DNA from: Actinomycetes bacterium
GTDB lineage: Bacteria; Actinomycetota; Acidimicrobiia; Spongiisociales; UBA5794
DNA: 11,031 bases
Reading direction: 5' to 3'
Assembly (NCBI GenBank): GCA_024640745.1
Contig: JAHEEL010000062.1
Span: 1-11,031 of the forward strand
The notes beneath the pieces are model-generated. The model was not told the DNA's origin, did not search any database, and saw only the letters and a list, made by a program, of their open reading frames with translations. Position 1 is the stretch's first letter. Every line of letters begins with the position of its first letter. Of the stretch, positions 1 to 6,591 are shown in pieces. Made by a program: the position numbers and the translations under genes.

Positions 1-2273
1 TCGACGCTGCCGAGGTCGCGCAACGTCCAATTGGTCATGAAGGCATCACCAACGCTCCGGAAGCCGGCGAGCGCGGTGGACAATTCCCGGTGTGCCCGCT
101 CGAAATCATGGTCGAACTGGTGGGCGGAGGCCATCGCCCACCGGCATTGAGACGCCGCGCGCACGTTGCCCGTTCGTTCTGCAATGGCAAGGCCCTCGAC
201 GAGCAACTCGGTGCCGTTCCCGGGGTTCGAGAATCCGACGGCCATGCCGGCGTTGTAGAGCGCGTTTGCCTGCTGGGCGTCGTTGCCGAACTTCCGCGTA
301 AGGGCGAGTGCCTCGAGATAGTGAGCTGCGGCGCCATCCATGTTGCCCGCCCACCATTCCAGCCCTCCCGCGGCCTCGAGCGTTCGTATGCGGTCGTCCA
401 CCGAGAGGTGTCGCATGGCCAGCACCTCGCGTGTTCGCGCGATCCCCTCCGGAATCGGCCCGCGCATATGCCAGTAGCGCCAGAGGGAGTTCACGAGCCG
501 GGAGGCCCTGTCGGTGTTGCCCCGGTGGATCGAGTACGCGAGTGCCGCGCGGAAGTTGTCCCGCTCGCGGTCGAGTGCCGCGAGCCATATGCCCTGGTCA
601 AAGGTGGTCAACCCTTCTGACGCGCGTTCGGCGAGCGAGTGGAACCACGCGGCGTGACGCTCGAGGATCTCAGGGGCGTCGGGCCGCTCCGTCAGGCGCT
701 CGGAGGCGAACTCTCGGATCGTCTCGAGCATCAGCAACCTCGACTCTGCCGAGGTCTCGACGCGAACGACCAGGCTATGCCCGACGAGTGCGTCGAGGTC
801 ATCGAGCCATCCCGACGCAGCACGTTCGAGCCCGCTGGTCGCCTCTATTGCGTCGAGTGTTGCACCGCCGCGGAAGGCAGCGAGGTCTTCGAGGAGCCGC
901 TTCTGGCGAACATCGAGCAGCTCGTAGCTCCATGCGATGGTGTTGCGCAGCGTGCGCTGTCGCTCGTCCACATCGAGTGAGCTCGAAGTCAGCAGATCGA
1001 GCGCCCCGGTCATCCGGTTTCGCAGGTCCGAAGGCGTCATCACGCGCACACGAGCGGCGGCCAGTTCAATCGCCAACGGAAGGCCATCGAGTGCCCGCGT
1101 GATGTCCGCGATCGCTTCGAGGGCCGCTGCATCAAAGGCCAAGTCTGGTCGGACGGAACGGGCGCGATCGACAAAGAGCCGCACGGACTCGACCTCCTGC
1201 AGCGCCTCGAGCTCCGCGTCCTCATCTGGGTCGGCGAGCGCAAGTGGCGGCACCGGGTATTCGACCTCACCGGTGATCCTCAGTGCCGCGCGGGAGGTGA
1301 CCAGGACGGCAACGCCGGGTGCCGAGCGCAGGATCGAGGCGACGACGGGCGCCGCGTCGATGACCTGCTCGAAGTTGTCGAGGACGAGTAGCCATCGTTT
1401 GTCCGCGAGGAATGCCGCGAGTCGCGCCTGAGCATCCTCGGCTGTTGGCGGCACGCCGAGCTCGCGCAGGACCGTCGCTGGAACCAACGCCGGTTCCGCG
1501 ATGGGTGCGAGCGGAACGAAGTACACGGCATCGAATTGACTGCGGAGCCGGCTCGCGACCTGCAACGCCAACCGCGACTTGCCGACGCCGCCCGGTCCCG
1601 TGCAGGTCACCAGCCGGCGGTCGGCGAAGAGCGCTACGAGCCGTTCGACCTGGTCTCTGCGACCGATGAATCGACTCAGGGGCTCCGGAAGGTCTCGGTG
1701 GGAGGCGGCTACCGTGGCCAGCGGTGGGAAGTCTGCCGGAAGCCCGTCGATGACGACGTCGTGGAGGTGCTCCGGCTCGGCCAGATCCCTCAGGTGGAAG
1801 AGACCAAGATCGCGAGCCGACACATCCGGAGGTAGCGCTCGCTCGACGATCGCGTTCGTCGATGCGGACAACACGATCTGTCCGCCATGTGCCGCGGCGG
1901 CGACGCGCGCAGCTCGATGGACGTCGAGGCCGAAGTAGTTGTCGCCGCCGAGGATCCCCAACCCGGTGTGGATTCCCATGCGGACCCGCACGACCGCCCC
2001 GTCCGGCCACCGAGCCGAATGCAGCGAACGCTGCGCTGCGACGGCACCGTCGAGCGCATCGGCGGCCGACGCAAAGACGCAGAAGAACGAATCCCCCTCT
2101 GTGCCGACCTCGACGCCTCCATGGTCCCCAATCGCGGCACGAATGAGAAGCGCGTGGTGATCGAACACAGCGGGGGCATCGTCGCCAAGCAGCTGCACGA
2201 GCCGGGTCGAGCCCTCGACGTCGGTGAAGAGGAAGGTGACGGTGCCGGTCGGCAGGTCGGTTCGGTGACCCAT
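1..2273 (-). CDS. Class III nucleotide cyclase / STAND ATPase / TPR-like regulator (C-terminus beyond window)
   Basis: The reading frame is open from the ATG at 2273 to the left edge (757 codons), so the gene is partial. Residues about 8-175 form a class III adenylate/guanylate cyclase catalytic domain with FTDVEGST (metal Asp18), GTEGDSFF (metal Asp61) and GLDVHRAARV (Arg123). Residues about 200-480 form an AfsR/NB-ARC-like ATPase: FIGRRDQVERL, Walker A GPGGVGKS (Lys232), Walker B LLVLDNF (Asp299), and GLPLAIELAAAR. The rest looks like TPR-type helical repeats (e.g. MDGAAAHYLEALAL). In this family the cyclase head is usually joined to an ATPase switch and repeats that bind ligands or proteins, sometimes ending in a LuxR domain. 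The missing end could carry one. The Lys and Asp that select adenine appear to be Gly57 and Leu116, and the usual Asn is His119, so product and activity are uncertain. The start fits the family N-terminus and a -10 box 7 nt upstream; there is no Shine-Dalgarno. The protein is probably cytoplasmic. Confidence 0.93.
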   Translation of the reverse strand, partial: MGHRTDLPTGTVTFLFTDVEGSTRLVQLLGDDAPAVFDHHALLIRAAIGDHGGVEVGTEGDSFFCVFASAADALDGAVAAQRSLHSARWPDGAVVRVRMGIHTGLGILGGDNYFGLDVHRAARVAAAAHGGQIVLSASTNAIVERALPPDVSARDLGLFHLRDLAEPEHLHDVVIDGLPADFPPLATVAASHRDLPEPLSRFIGRRDQVERLVALFADRRLVTCTGPGGVGKSRLALQVASRLRSQFDAVYFVPLAPIAEPALVPATVLRELGVPPTAEDAQARLAAFLADKRWLLVLDNFEQVIDAAPVVASILRSAPGVAVLVTSRAALRITGEVEYPVPPLALADPDEDAELEALQEVESVRLFVDRARSVRPDLAFDAAALEAIADITRALDGLPLAIELAAARVRVMTPSDLRNRMTGALDLLTSSSLDVDERQRTLRNTIAWSYELLDVRQKRLLEDLAAFRGGATLDAIEATSGLERAASGWLDDLDALVGHSLVVRVETSAESRLLMLETIREFASERLTERPDAPEILERHAAWFHSLAERASEGLTTFDQGIWLAALDRERDNFRAALAYSIHRGNTDRASRLVNSLWRYWHMRGPIPEGIARTREVLAMRHLSVDDRIRTLEAAGGLEWWAGNMDGAAAHYLEALALTRKFGNDAQQANALYNAGMAVGFSNPGNGTELLVEGLAIAERTGNVRAASQCRWAMASAHQFDHDFERAHRELSTALAGFRSVGDAFMTNWTLRDLGSV

Positions 2274-2280
2274 CCGTTCG

Positions 2281-2286
2281 AGTCTA
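2281..2286 (-). promoter_or_regulatory. Candidate -10 box of the cyclase gene (leaderless start)
   Basis: On the minus strand TAGACT (TANNNT) is followed by 7 nt and then the ATG at 2273. No ribosome binding site is visible before that ATG, so transcription may start at or next to the start codon. No convincing -35 hexamer is present, and the call rests on the spacing shared with three other genes in the window. Confidence 0.4.
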
Positions 2287-2345
2287 CGAAACGGTTCCGA
2301 GGCGCGCGCGGATCCGTTTCCCGGGGAGCCTGATGCAGTTGCCTC

Positions 2346-2373
2346 TTGACACGTGGCGAACGAGAGGTACGTT
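2346..2373 (+). promoter_or_regulatory. Sigma70/SigA-type promoter of the small Trp-rich gene
   Basis: A perfect -35 TTGACA (2346-2351) is followed by a 16-bp spacer and a -10 TACGTT (2368-2373). The expected transcription start, 6-7 nt later, falls on the GTG at 2380. This is the best promoter match in the window and supports a leaderless mRNA. Confidence 0.65.
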
Positions 2374-2379
2374 TCGGCG

Positions 2380-2664
2380 GTGGACGTACAGAACCGCGAA
2401 CAAGACTTGCGGCATCTCCTCGGTGCAGCGGCGAGGGCTCATCATGCCGTCTACGGCGGACCAAACCCGGGGTGGGGGCGCTGGTACGCCGAGCACATGT
2501 ACGGCGAGGCACTCCGTCTCCTTGAATCTGATCCATCGGTTGACACCGTGGAGGCATGGCTTGGCGATGCGGACGCTCGCTACCGAAGCGAAGAGCCCGA
2601 CGGCTCGTGGCCGGGTTGGTACGCCACCTGGATCCTCGAATGGGACGATATCGCCGCCGGGTAG
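2380..2664 (+). CDS. Small Trp-rich protein of unknown function (94 aa)
   Basis: I do not recognise a characterised family. The protein is short, acidic and rich in Trp/Tyr, without a signal peptide or membrane segment. It carries two copies of a WxxWYA motif: GWGRWYAEHM at residues 31-40 and SWPGWYATWI at 76-85, about 45 residues apart, which suggests two similar helical halves. A His-His pair lies at 21-22. I chose GTG 2380 because the TTGACA/TACGTT promoter places the transcript start there. An in-frame GTG at 2353 would add nine residues but lies inside the promoter spacer. The gene sits alone on the plus strand between two minus-strand genes and converges on the histidine kinase gene, with 16 bp between stop codons. 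Coding-like base composition and the internal duplication support a real gene. Confidence 0.72.
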   Translation: MDVQNREQDLRHLLGAAARAHHAVYGGPNPGWGRWYAEHMYGEALRLLESDPSVDTVEAWLGDADARYRSEEPDGSWPGWYATWILEWDDIAAG

Positions 2665-2673
2665 CCGGGCGGC
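2653..2673. terminator. Weak GC-rich hairpin between convergent genes
   Basis: GCCGCC (2653-2658) pairs with GGCGGC (2668-2673), with two further G-C pairs after a one-base bulge and a four-base loop. It covers the stop codon of the small gene and ends 8 nt before the stop of the kinase gene read from the other side. No T-tract follows. It could stall both convergent transcripts, but the evidence is only the stem. Confidence 0.3.
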
Positions 2674-2680
2674 AGCACGA

Positions 2681-4039
2681 CTACGGGTGCGACTCCGAAG
2701 TCGGGTCGATCGGCAGCGTGACGGTGAAGCTCGTCCGTTGCGGGGATGACTCCACGTCGATGGTTCCACGATGCTGGTTCACGACGATGTCGTAGACCGT
2801 ATCGAGTCCAAGCCCCGTTCCGCGACCCGGTTCCTTGGTGGTGAAGAACGCCTCGAAGATGCGATCCTGCACGACGGCGGGGATCTCGGGACCGTCGTTC
2901 TCGATTGCCACGACCACGTCCGCGTCGCCTGCCGTCACCGTCACGGTGATGTGACCGTCGTCAATCCCGGCGTCTCGTATTGCGTCGGCGGCGTTGTCGA
3001 TGAGGTTGGTCCACACCTGGTTCAGTCGGCTTCCGTGCGCGGTGATCGTGGGGAGATCCGGTTCGTAATCCCGCACGACGGAGATTCCTGAGGTCTTCGA
3101 CTTCAGGATCAGCAGTGTGTCGTCGATGCCCTTCGCTATATCCACGTCCTGAACGGGAGCTTGATCCAGGAAGGAGTAGGACTTGAGCGCAGCAACGAGT
3201 TCACTCAGTCGTTTGGAGCCCTCGGCGACCTCGGCAACGAGAGCAGCCACTTCCGCCCGGGCTGCCAGCGCATCGACGACGGCGCCGGCCGTTTGTGGAT
3301 CGACGCCCGACAGATCATCGGCCGTGTAGCCGGCATCTGCGAGCGCGGGGGTCGCACGCCAGGCGTCATCGACGCCGAGCTTCTCGAGCGTGAGCTCCAG
3401 GTCGTCTTCGACCGCGGCTCGGTCGACAGGGCTCATCACTCTTTCCGGACTCGCGGGAACCGGGAGCCGAACGGCCGCCGGAAGGGCGGCTTCTGCGACC
3501 GTCCGGCGCTCGATCGCGACCGGGAGAAGACCGGCGCCCCTGGTCACGGCCGCGGCCGGATTGTTCATTTCGTGAGCGAGCCCCGCGGTGAGCACACCGA
3601 TCTGGGCCATGCGCTCGGCTTGGCGGAGGCGCGATTGCTGCTCACGCCATCGGCTGATGAAGACGTCGAACAGCGCACGCACCGCCCCGGCGTTCGTTTC
3701 CAGGAGAGCGTCGAGAGATGCTTTCGGAATGGCAACCAGCTCCGTATCGACCAGCGCCCGGGCTCCCGCGTTCCGGGGCTCGCCGGTGAGCAGCGACATC
3801 TCGCCCACGATGACGCCCGGTCCGGACACCGCGATCCGCACGGCCTGTTCTCTGGACATTTTGAAGATCTCGAGCTCACCCGCCGTCACGATGTACGCGG
3901 TCGCTCCGGGGTCTCCCTCGCAGAACAGCGTCTCGCCGCTGGCAAGAGAGCAACTGCTGAGGTTCTCGGTGAGGCGCTCGATCGCAGCATCATCCAGCCC
4001 CGAGAGCAGTTCGACCGAGCGCAGGTCGAATGAGCTCAC
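2681..4039 (-). CDS. Histidine kinase with N-terminal cyclic-nucleotide-binding domain
   Basis: 452 residues. Residues 1-125 form a cNMP-binding beta-roll; its phosphate cassette GEMSLLTGEPRNAGARA keeps the expected Glu80 and Arg89, so ligand binding is plausible. Residues 140-170 are the first dimerisation helix with phospho-acceptor His156 (HEMNNP). A second helix lies at about 270-293 (RLSELVAALKSYSFLDQAPVQ), and the roughly 100 residues between the two helices are an insertion. The HATPase domain follows: N-box NQVWTNLIDNAADAI (340-354), G1 ENDGPEIP, F-box IFEAFFTTKEP and G2 GRGTGLGL (405-412). There is no membrane segment, so it is a cytosolic sensor. The GTG start overlaps the TGA of the upstream regulator gene by 4 bp and has no Shine-Dalgarno of its own, which indicates translational coupling. 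Its expected partner is that regulator. The bound nucleotide, cAMP or cGMP, cannot be told from sequence. Confidence 0.94.
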   Translation of the reverse strand: MSSFDLRSVELLSGLDDAAIERLTENLSSCSLASGETLFCEGDPGATAYIVTAGELEIFKMSREQAVRIAVSGPGVIVGEMSLLTGEPRNAGARALVDTELVAIPKASLDALLETNAGAVRALFDVFISRWREQQSRLRQAERMAQIGVLTAGLAHEMNNPAAAVTRGAGLLPVAIERRTVAEAALPAAVRLPVPASPERVMSPVDRAAVEDDLELTLEKLGVDDAWRATPALADAGYTADDLSGVDPQTAGAVVDALAARAEVAALVAEVAEGSKRLSELVAALKSYSFLDQAPVQDVDIAKGIDDTLLILKSKTSGISVVRDYEPDLPTITAHGSRLNQVWTNLIDNAADAIRDAGIDDGHITVTVTAGDADVVVAIENDGPEIPAVVQDRIFEAFFTTKEPGRGTGLGLDTVYDIVVNQHRGTIDVESSPQRTSFTVTLPIDPTSESHP

Positions 4040-5688
4040 ACGGTGTCGAGGTAGCGATGGACGAGGGTGACGGCGATGGATCCCTCGCCGACGGCGGAGG
4101 CAACGCGTCGCACAGCGCCTTGCCGGACGTCACCGGCGGCGAACACGCCGGGGGCCGACGTCTCGAGGGGATAGGGATCGCGGTTCAACGGCCAGGTCTC
4201 GGTGAAGGTCGTGACGTCCGCCCCGGTGTAGATGAACCCGCGATCGTTCATCGCCACGGTGCCCTCGAGGAACGACGAGTGCGGCACCGCGCCGACGAAG
4301 ATGAAGAGCGCCGACGCCTCGCGTACCTCTTCTTCGCCGGTGCCGACGTCTTGCAGGCGGATCTCCTCGACACGGGTCGATCCCGAAACCTCAACCACCC
4401 GACGGCCGAGGAGCACTTCGATGTTGTCGGTGGACGCGATCTGATCCACGAGATACTGGGACATCTTGCGGCCAAGATCGTCGGACCGGACAACCAGCGT
4501 GACCCGAGAAGAGGTCTTGGAGAACATCATGGCCGCCTGACCGGCGGAGTTTGCGCCGCCGATGATGTAGACGTGACGATCGCGATAGGTCGCCGCTTCC
4601 GTCGCTGCCGCGCCGTAGTACACGCCGGCACCGTCGAACCGGTCATAGCCCGGGACGTCAAGTCGCCGAACCGTCATGCCGCTGGCGATGACCAGGGCAC
4701 GGCACTTCAGCTCGGTCGCGTCGGTCAGCACGATCGTCTTGACCGTGTGGCCGGTTCGCACGGACGCCACTTCCGCCGGTGTCGTCAGCTCGGCGCCGAG
4801 ACGAGTTGCCTGAGCGATCGCTCGTCGTGCAAGGTCAGAACCGCTGACGCCCTTGGGGAATCCGAGGTAGTTCTCGATGCGAGAGCTCGTCCCTGCCTGA
4901 CCCCCCGGTGCCTCCCGTTCCAAGAGGACCGTCGACAGTCCTTCCGATGCGCCGTACACGGCTGCAGCGAGGCCGGCCGGTCCGCCGCCGATGATTGCGA
5001 GGTCGTAGAACGGCGCCGCAGGAATTGAATGGATGCCGGCCGCCTCGGCGAGTTCCGACCTCGAAGGGTTGACCAGCACACGGGCGTCGGGAAGCAACAC
5101 GACGGGGAGTTCGCCTCCGCCTTCCGTTGCTTCCGCAGCCGTCGTCGACGCCGAATCGTCGCGTTCTATGTCAACAAACAGGTAGGGCACCTCGTTGCGG
5201 GCGAGGAACGCTTTGGTCTCGTACGTGGTGGGTGACCAGGTGGTGCCGAGGACGCGGATTCCCTCGAACGGAACGTCGGCACTTGCCAGCCAGTCGTCGA
5301 GGACATCGTCGAGGATCGGATAGAGCCGTTCTTCGGGCGGGCTCCACGGCTTGAGGAGATAGTGGTCCAGGCCGACGTCGTTGATCGCCTGGATGGCCGC
5401 CTCGGTGTCGGCGTAGGCGGTAAGGAGGAGCCGCTTTGCCTGCGGGAAGGTCTCCTGCGCGGCGATCAGGAATTCCGTTCCCGTCATCTCCGGCATGCGC
5501 TGATCGACCACGAACGCGGCGACGGTCCTCGATCGGTCGCCGAGTTCTCGAACGGTCTCGAGTCCCTCTGCGCCCGACGCGGCGGCAATCACCTGATACC
5601 CGGACCCGTAGTGCGCCCGAAGGTCGCGGCGGACGGCGGCAAGCACCTGCGGATCGTCGTCGACCGCCAGAATCACCGGTTTGCTCAC
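4036..5688 (-). CDS. Response regulator fused to degenerate glutaredoxin-like and thioredoxin-reductase-like domains
   Basis: 550 residues. Residues 4-130 form a receiver domain with acidic Asp10-12, phospho-acceptor Asp62 (VVDQRMP), Thr90 and Lys113 (LLKPW). Residues 143-220 look like a glutaredoxin fold (IRVLGTTWSPTTYETKAFL, then LPVVLLPDARVLVNPS), with SPTT where CPxC is expected. Residues 226-550 are a thioredoxin-reductase-like FAD/NAD(P)H oxidoreductase: FAD motif IIGGGPAG (232-239), GGQAGTSSRIENYLGFP, second dinucleotide motif IIGGANSAGQAA, and C-terminal APGVFAAGD. The redox CxxC is replaced by GAAA (359-362). Cys329 is the only cysteine. Similar proteins are known as fused response regulator/thioredoxin-disulfide reductase, but this one should not be a disulfide reductase. 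The GTG start at 5688 has AAAGGG upstream and fits the receiver N-terminus. It is the first gene of the operon with the cNMP-binding kinase. Confidence 0.93.
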   Translation of the reverse strand: MSKPVILAVDDDPQVLAAVRRDLRAHYGSGYQVIAAASGAEGLETVRELGDRSRTVAAFVVDQRMPEMTGTEFLIAAQETFPQAKRLLLTAYADTEAAIQAINDVGLDHYLLKPWSPPEERLYPILDDVLDDWLASADVPFEGIRVLGTTWSPTTYETKAFLARNEVPYLFVDIERDDSASTTAAEATEGGGELPVVLLPDARVLVNPSRSELAEAAGIHSIPAAPFYDLAIIGGGPAGLAAAVYGASEGLSTVLLEREAPGGQAGTSSRIENYLGFPKGVSGSDLARRAIAQATRLGAELTTPAEVASVRTGHTVKTIVLTDATELKCRALVIASGMTVRRLDVPGYDRFDGAGVYYGAAATEAATYRDRHVYIIGGANSAGQAAMMFSKTSSRVTLVVRSDDLGRKMSQYLVDQIASTDNIEVLLGRRVVEVSGSTRVEEIRLQDVGTGEEEVREASALFIFVGAVPHSSFLEGTVAMNDRGFIYTGADVTTFTETWPLNRDPYPLETSAPGVFAAGDVRQGAVRRVASAVGEGSIAVTLVHRYLDTV

Positions 5689-5693
5689 GTGCC

Positions 5694-5700
5694 ACCCTTT
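5694..5700 (-). promoter_or_regulatory. Ribosome binding site setting the GTG start at 5688
   Basis: On the minus strand AAAGGGT lies 5 nt upstream of GTG 5688. The frame stays open far upstream, to about 6540, but that extension runs antisense through the MBL gene. This site and the receiver domain boundary fix the start here. Confidence 0.55.
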
Positions 5701-5776
5701 GTCGCCGCCGGCGTCGATCCTATCCGAGTGCTGATCCTCCCGCAGGCTCGGACGTTCGCTACGCTCAGACATCACC

Positions 5777-5786
5777 GGGAGAGAGG
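5777..5786 (+). promoter_or_regulatory. Ribosome binding site of the MBL gene
   Basis: GGGAGAGAGG ends 7 nt before GTG 5794. The frame is open upstream to 5362, but that part is antisense to the receiver domain of the REC-TrxR gene, so this site decides the start. Confidence 0.6.
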
Positions 5787-5793
5787 CGGAGAG

Positions 5794-6591
5794 GTGGTTG
5801 AGGATACGCGATTGGTGGTGCTGGGCAGTCGTGGGTCCATCGCCGTCTCCGGACCCCAGTTCGTTCGCTACGGGGGCAACACATCGTCGTTCGCCCTCGC
5901 TGTTGGCAGCCGGGTTGTCGCGTTCATCGACGCCGGTACGGGAATGGTGTCCTACCGCTTCCACGGACTGCACCTCGCACCCTCGCTCGACGTGTTCCTC
6001 ACGCACTACCACTGGGATCACATTCAGGGCCTCTCGATGCTCGATGCCGTGTGGGCGGACGACGGGCGCCTGGTGATCCACGGTCCGGGAGATCCGCGAG
6101 GCGCCCTCACGGCGGTGATCACGCCTCCCTGGTTCCCGGTGTCGCTCGCCGAAGCGCCGGGGGTGCACTGCGAGACGATCGGTCGATCGACGGAGGTCTC
6201 GGGGACGATCGTCACTCCGTTCGAGGTGGAGCATCCGCAGGGGGCCGTCGGGTACCGGATTGATGGACCGACGCGGAGTCTCGCGATCGTCACCGACCAT
6301 GAGGCGGGAACCGGGAGAGATCGCACGGTTGCCGACGCGATTCGCGGTGTGGATGTGCTCGTGCACGACGCGCAGTACGCGCCGAGTGAGTCGGCGATTC
6401 GGCGGGGATGGGGGCACTCGACGTGGGAGGGGGCCGTCACGGCTGCGGAAACGGCCGGGGCCGGTCAGCTGATACTGACCAGTCTGGACCCCCGATCGAC
6501 GGACGACGATGTCGATGGGATCGTCGAGGCAGTCCGGCATCGATTCCCGGATGTGGGGGTCGCCGCTCCGGGCTTGGAGGTTCGGCTGTGA
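5794..6591 (+). CDS. Metallo-beta-lactamase-fold metal-dependent hydrolase
   Basis: 265 residues, cytoplasmic with no signal peptide. The N-terminus VVLGSRGSIAVSGPQFVRYGGNTSS matches the GTRGS...RYGGNTS start of the PhnP/RNase Z-like branch. The metal motif HYHWDH (His71, His73, Asp75, His76) is intact, followed by likely ligands His147 (EVEHPQG) and Asp168 (VTDHEA) and the conserved HDAQY and GWGHSTWEGA segments. The last motif, where these enzymes usually carry a metal-binding His, reads ILTSLDP, so that ligand seems to be Ser230. Members of this branch hydrolyse phosphodiesters or related esters. A cyclic-nucleotide phosphodiesterase role would suit the neighbouring cyclase and cNMP-binding kinase but is only inference. 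GTG 5794 was chosen from the ribosome site; TTG 5812 or GTG 5815 are alternatives. Its TGA overlaps the start of the LtrA gene. Confidence 0.88.
   Translation: MVEDTRLVVLGSRGSIAVSGPQFVRYGGNTSSFALAVGSRVVAFIDAGTGMVSYRFHGLHLAPSLDVFLTHYHWDHIQGLSMLDAVWADDGRLVIHGPGDPRGALTAVITPPWFPVSLAEAPGVHCETIGRSTEVSGTIVTPFEVEHPQGAVGYRIDGPTRSLAIVTDHEAGTGRDRTVADAIRGVDVLVHDAQYAPSESAIRRGWGHSTWEGAVTAAETAGAGQLILTSLDPRSTDDDVDGIVEAVRHRFPDVGVAAPGLEVRL
6576..6580 (+). promoter_or_regulatory. Ribosome binding site of the LtrA-family gene
   Basis: GGAGG lies 7 nt upstream of GTG 6588, inside the end of the MBL gene. With the GTGA overlap it rules out the longer in-frame ORF that begins at 6408. Confidence 0.7.

Larger units (their letters stand above)
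5689..5793. promoter_or_regulatory. Divergent promoter region between the REC-TrxR and MBL operons
   Basis: These 105 bp separate two head-to-head operons, so both promoters must lie here or inside the genes. For the plus strand, TACGCT at 5760-5765 is a reasonable -10 giving a leader of about 22 nt. For the minus strand, TAGGAT near 5720 is a possible -10. Neither has a good -35. An 8-bp direct repeat GCTCGGAC/GCTCAGAC (5746-5753 and 5763-5770) overlaps the plus-strand -10. Confidence 0.4.

Noticed and set aside
90..2010. Several plus- and minus-strand frames of 70-260 codons in the left 2 kb
   Set aside because: They are shadows of the continuous minus-strand cyclase/ATPase frame, which runs off the left edge and carries cyclase, Walker A and Walker B motifs.
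5362..5793. N-terminal extension of the MBL gene on the plus strand
   Set aside because: It is antisense to the receiver domain of the REC-TrxR gene and adds no recognisable domain. GGGAGAGAGG before GTG 5794 explains the start.
5689..6540. N-terminal extension of the REC-TrxR gene on the minus strand (the frame stays open to 6540)
   Set aside because: It is antisense to the well-supported MBL gene, its translation is low-complexity Arg/Pro/His-rich, and a ribosome site plus the receiver boundary fix the start at 5688.
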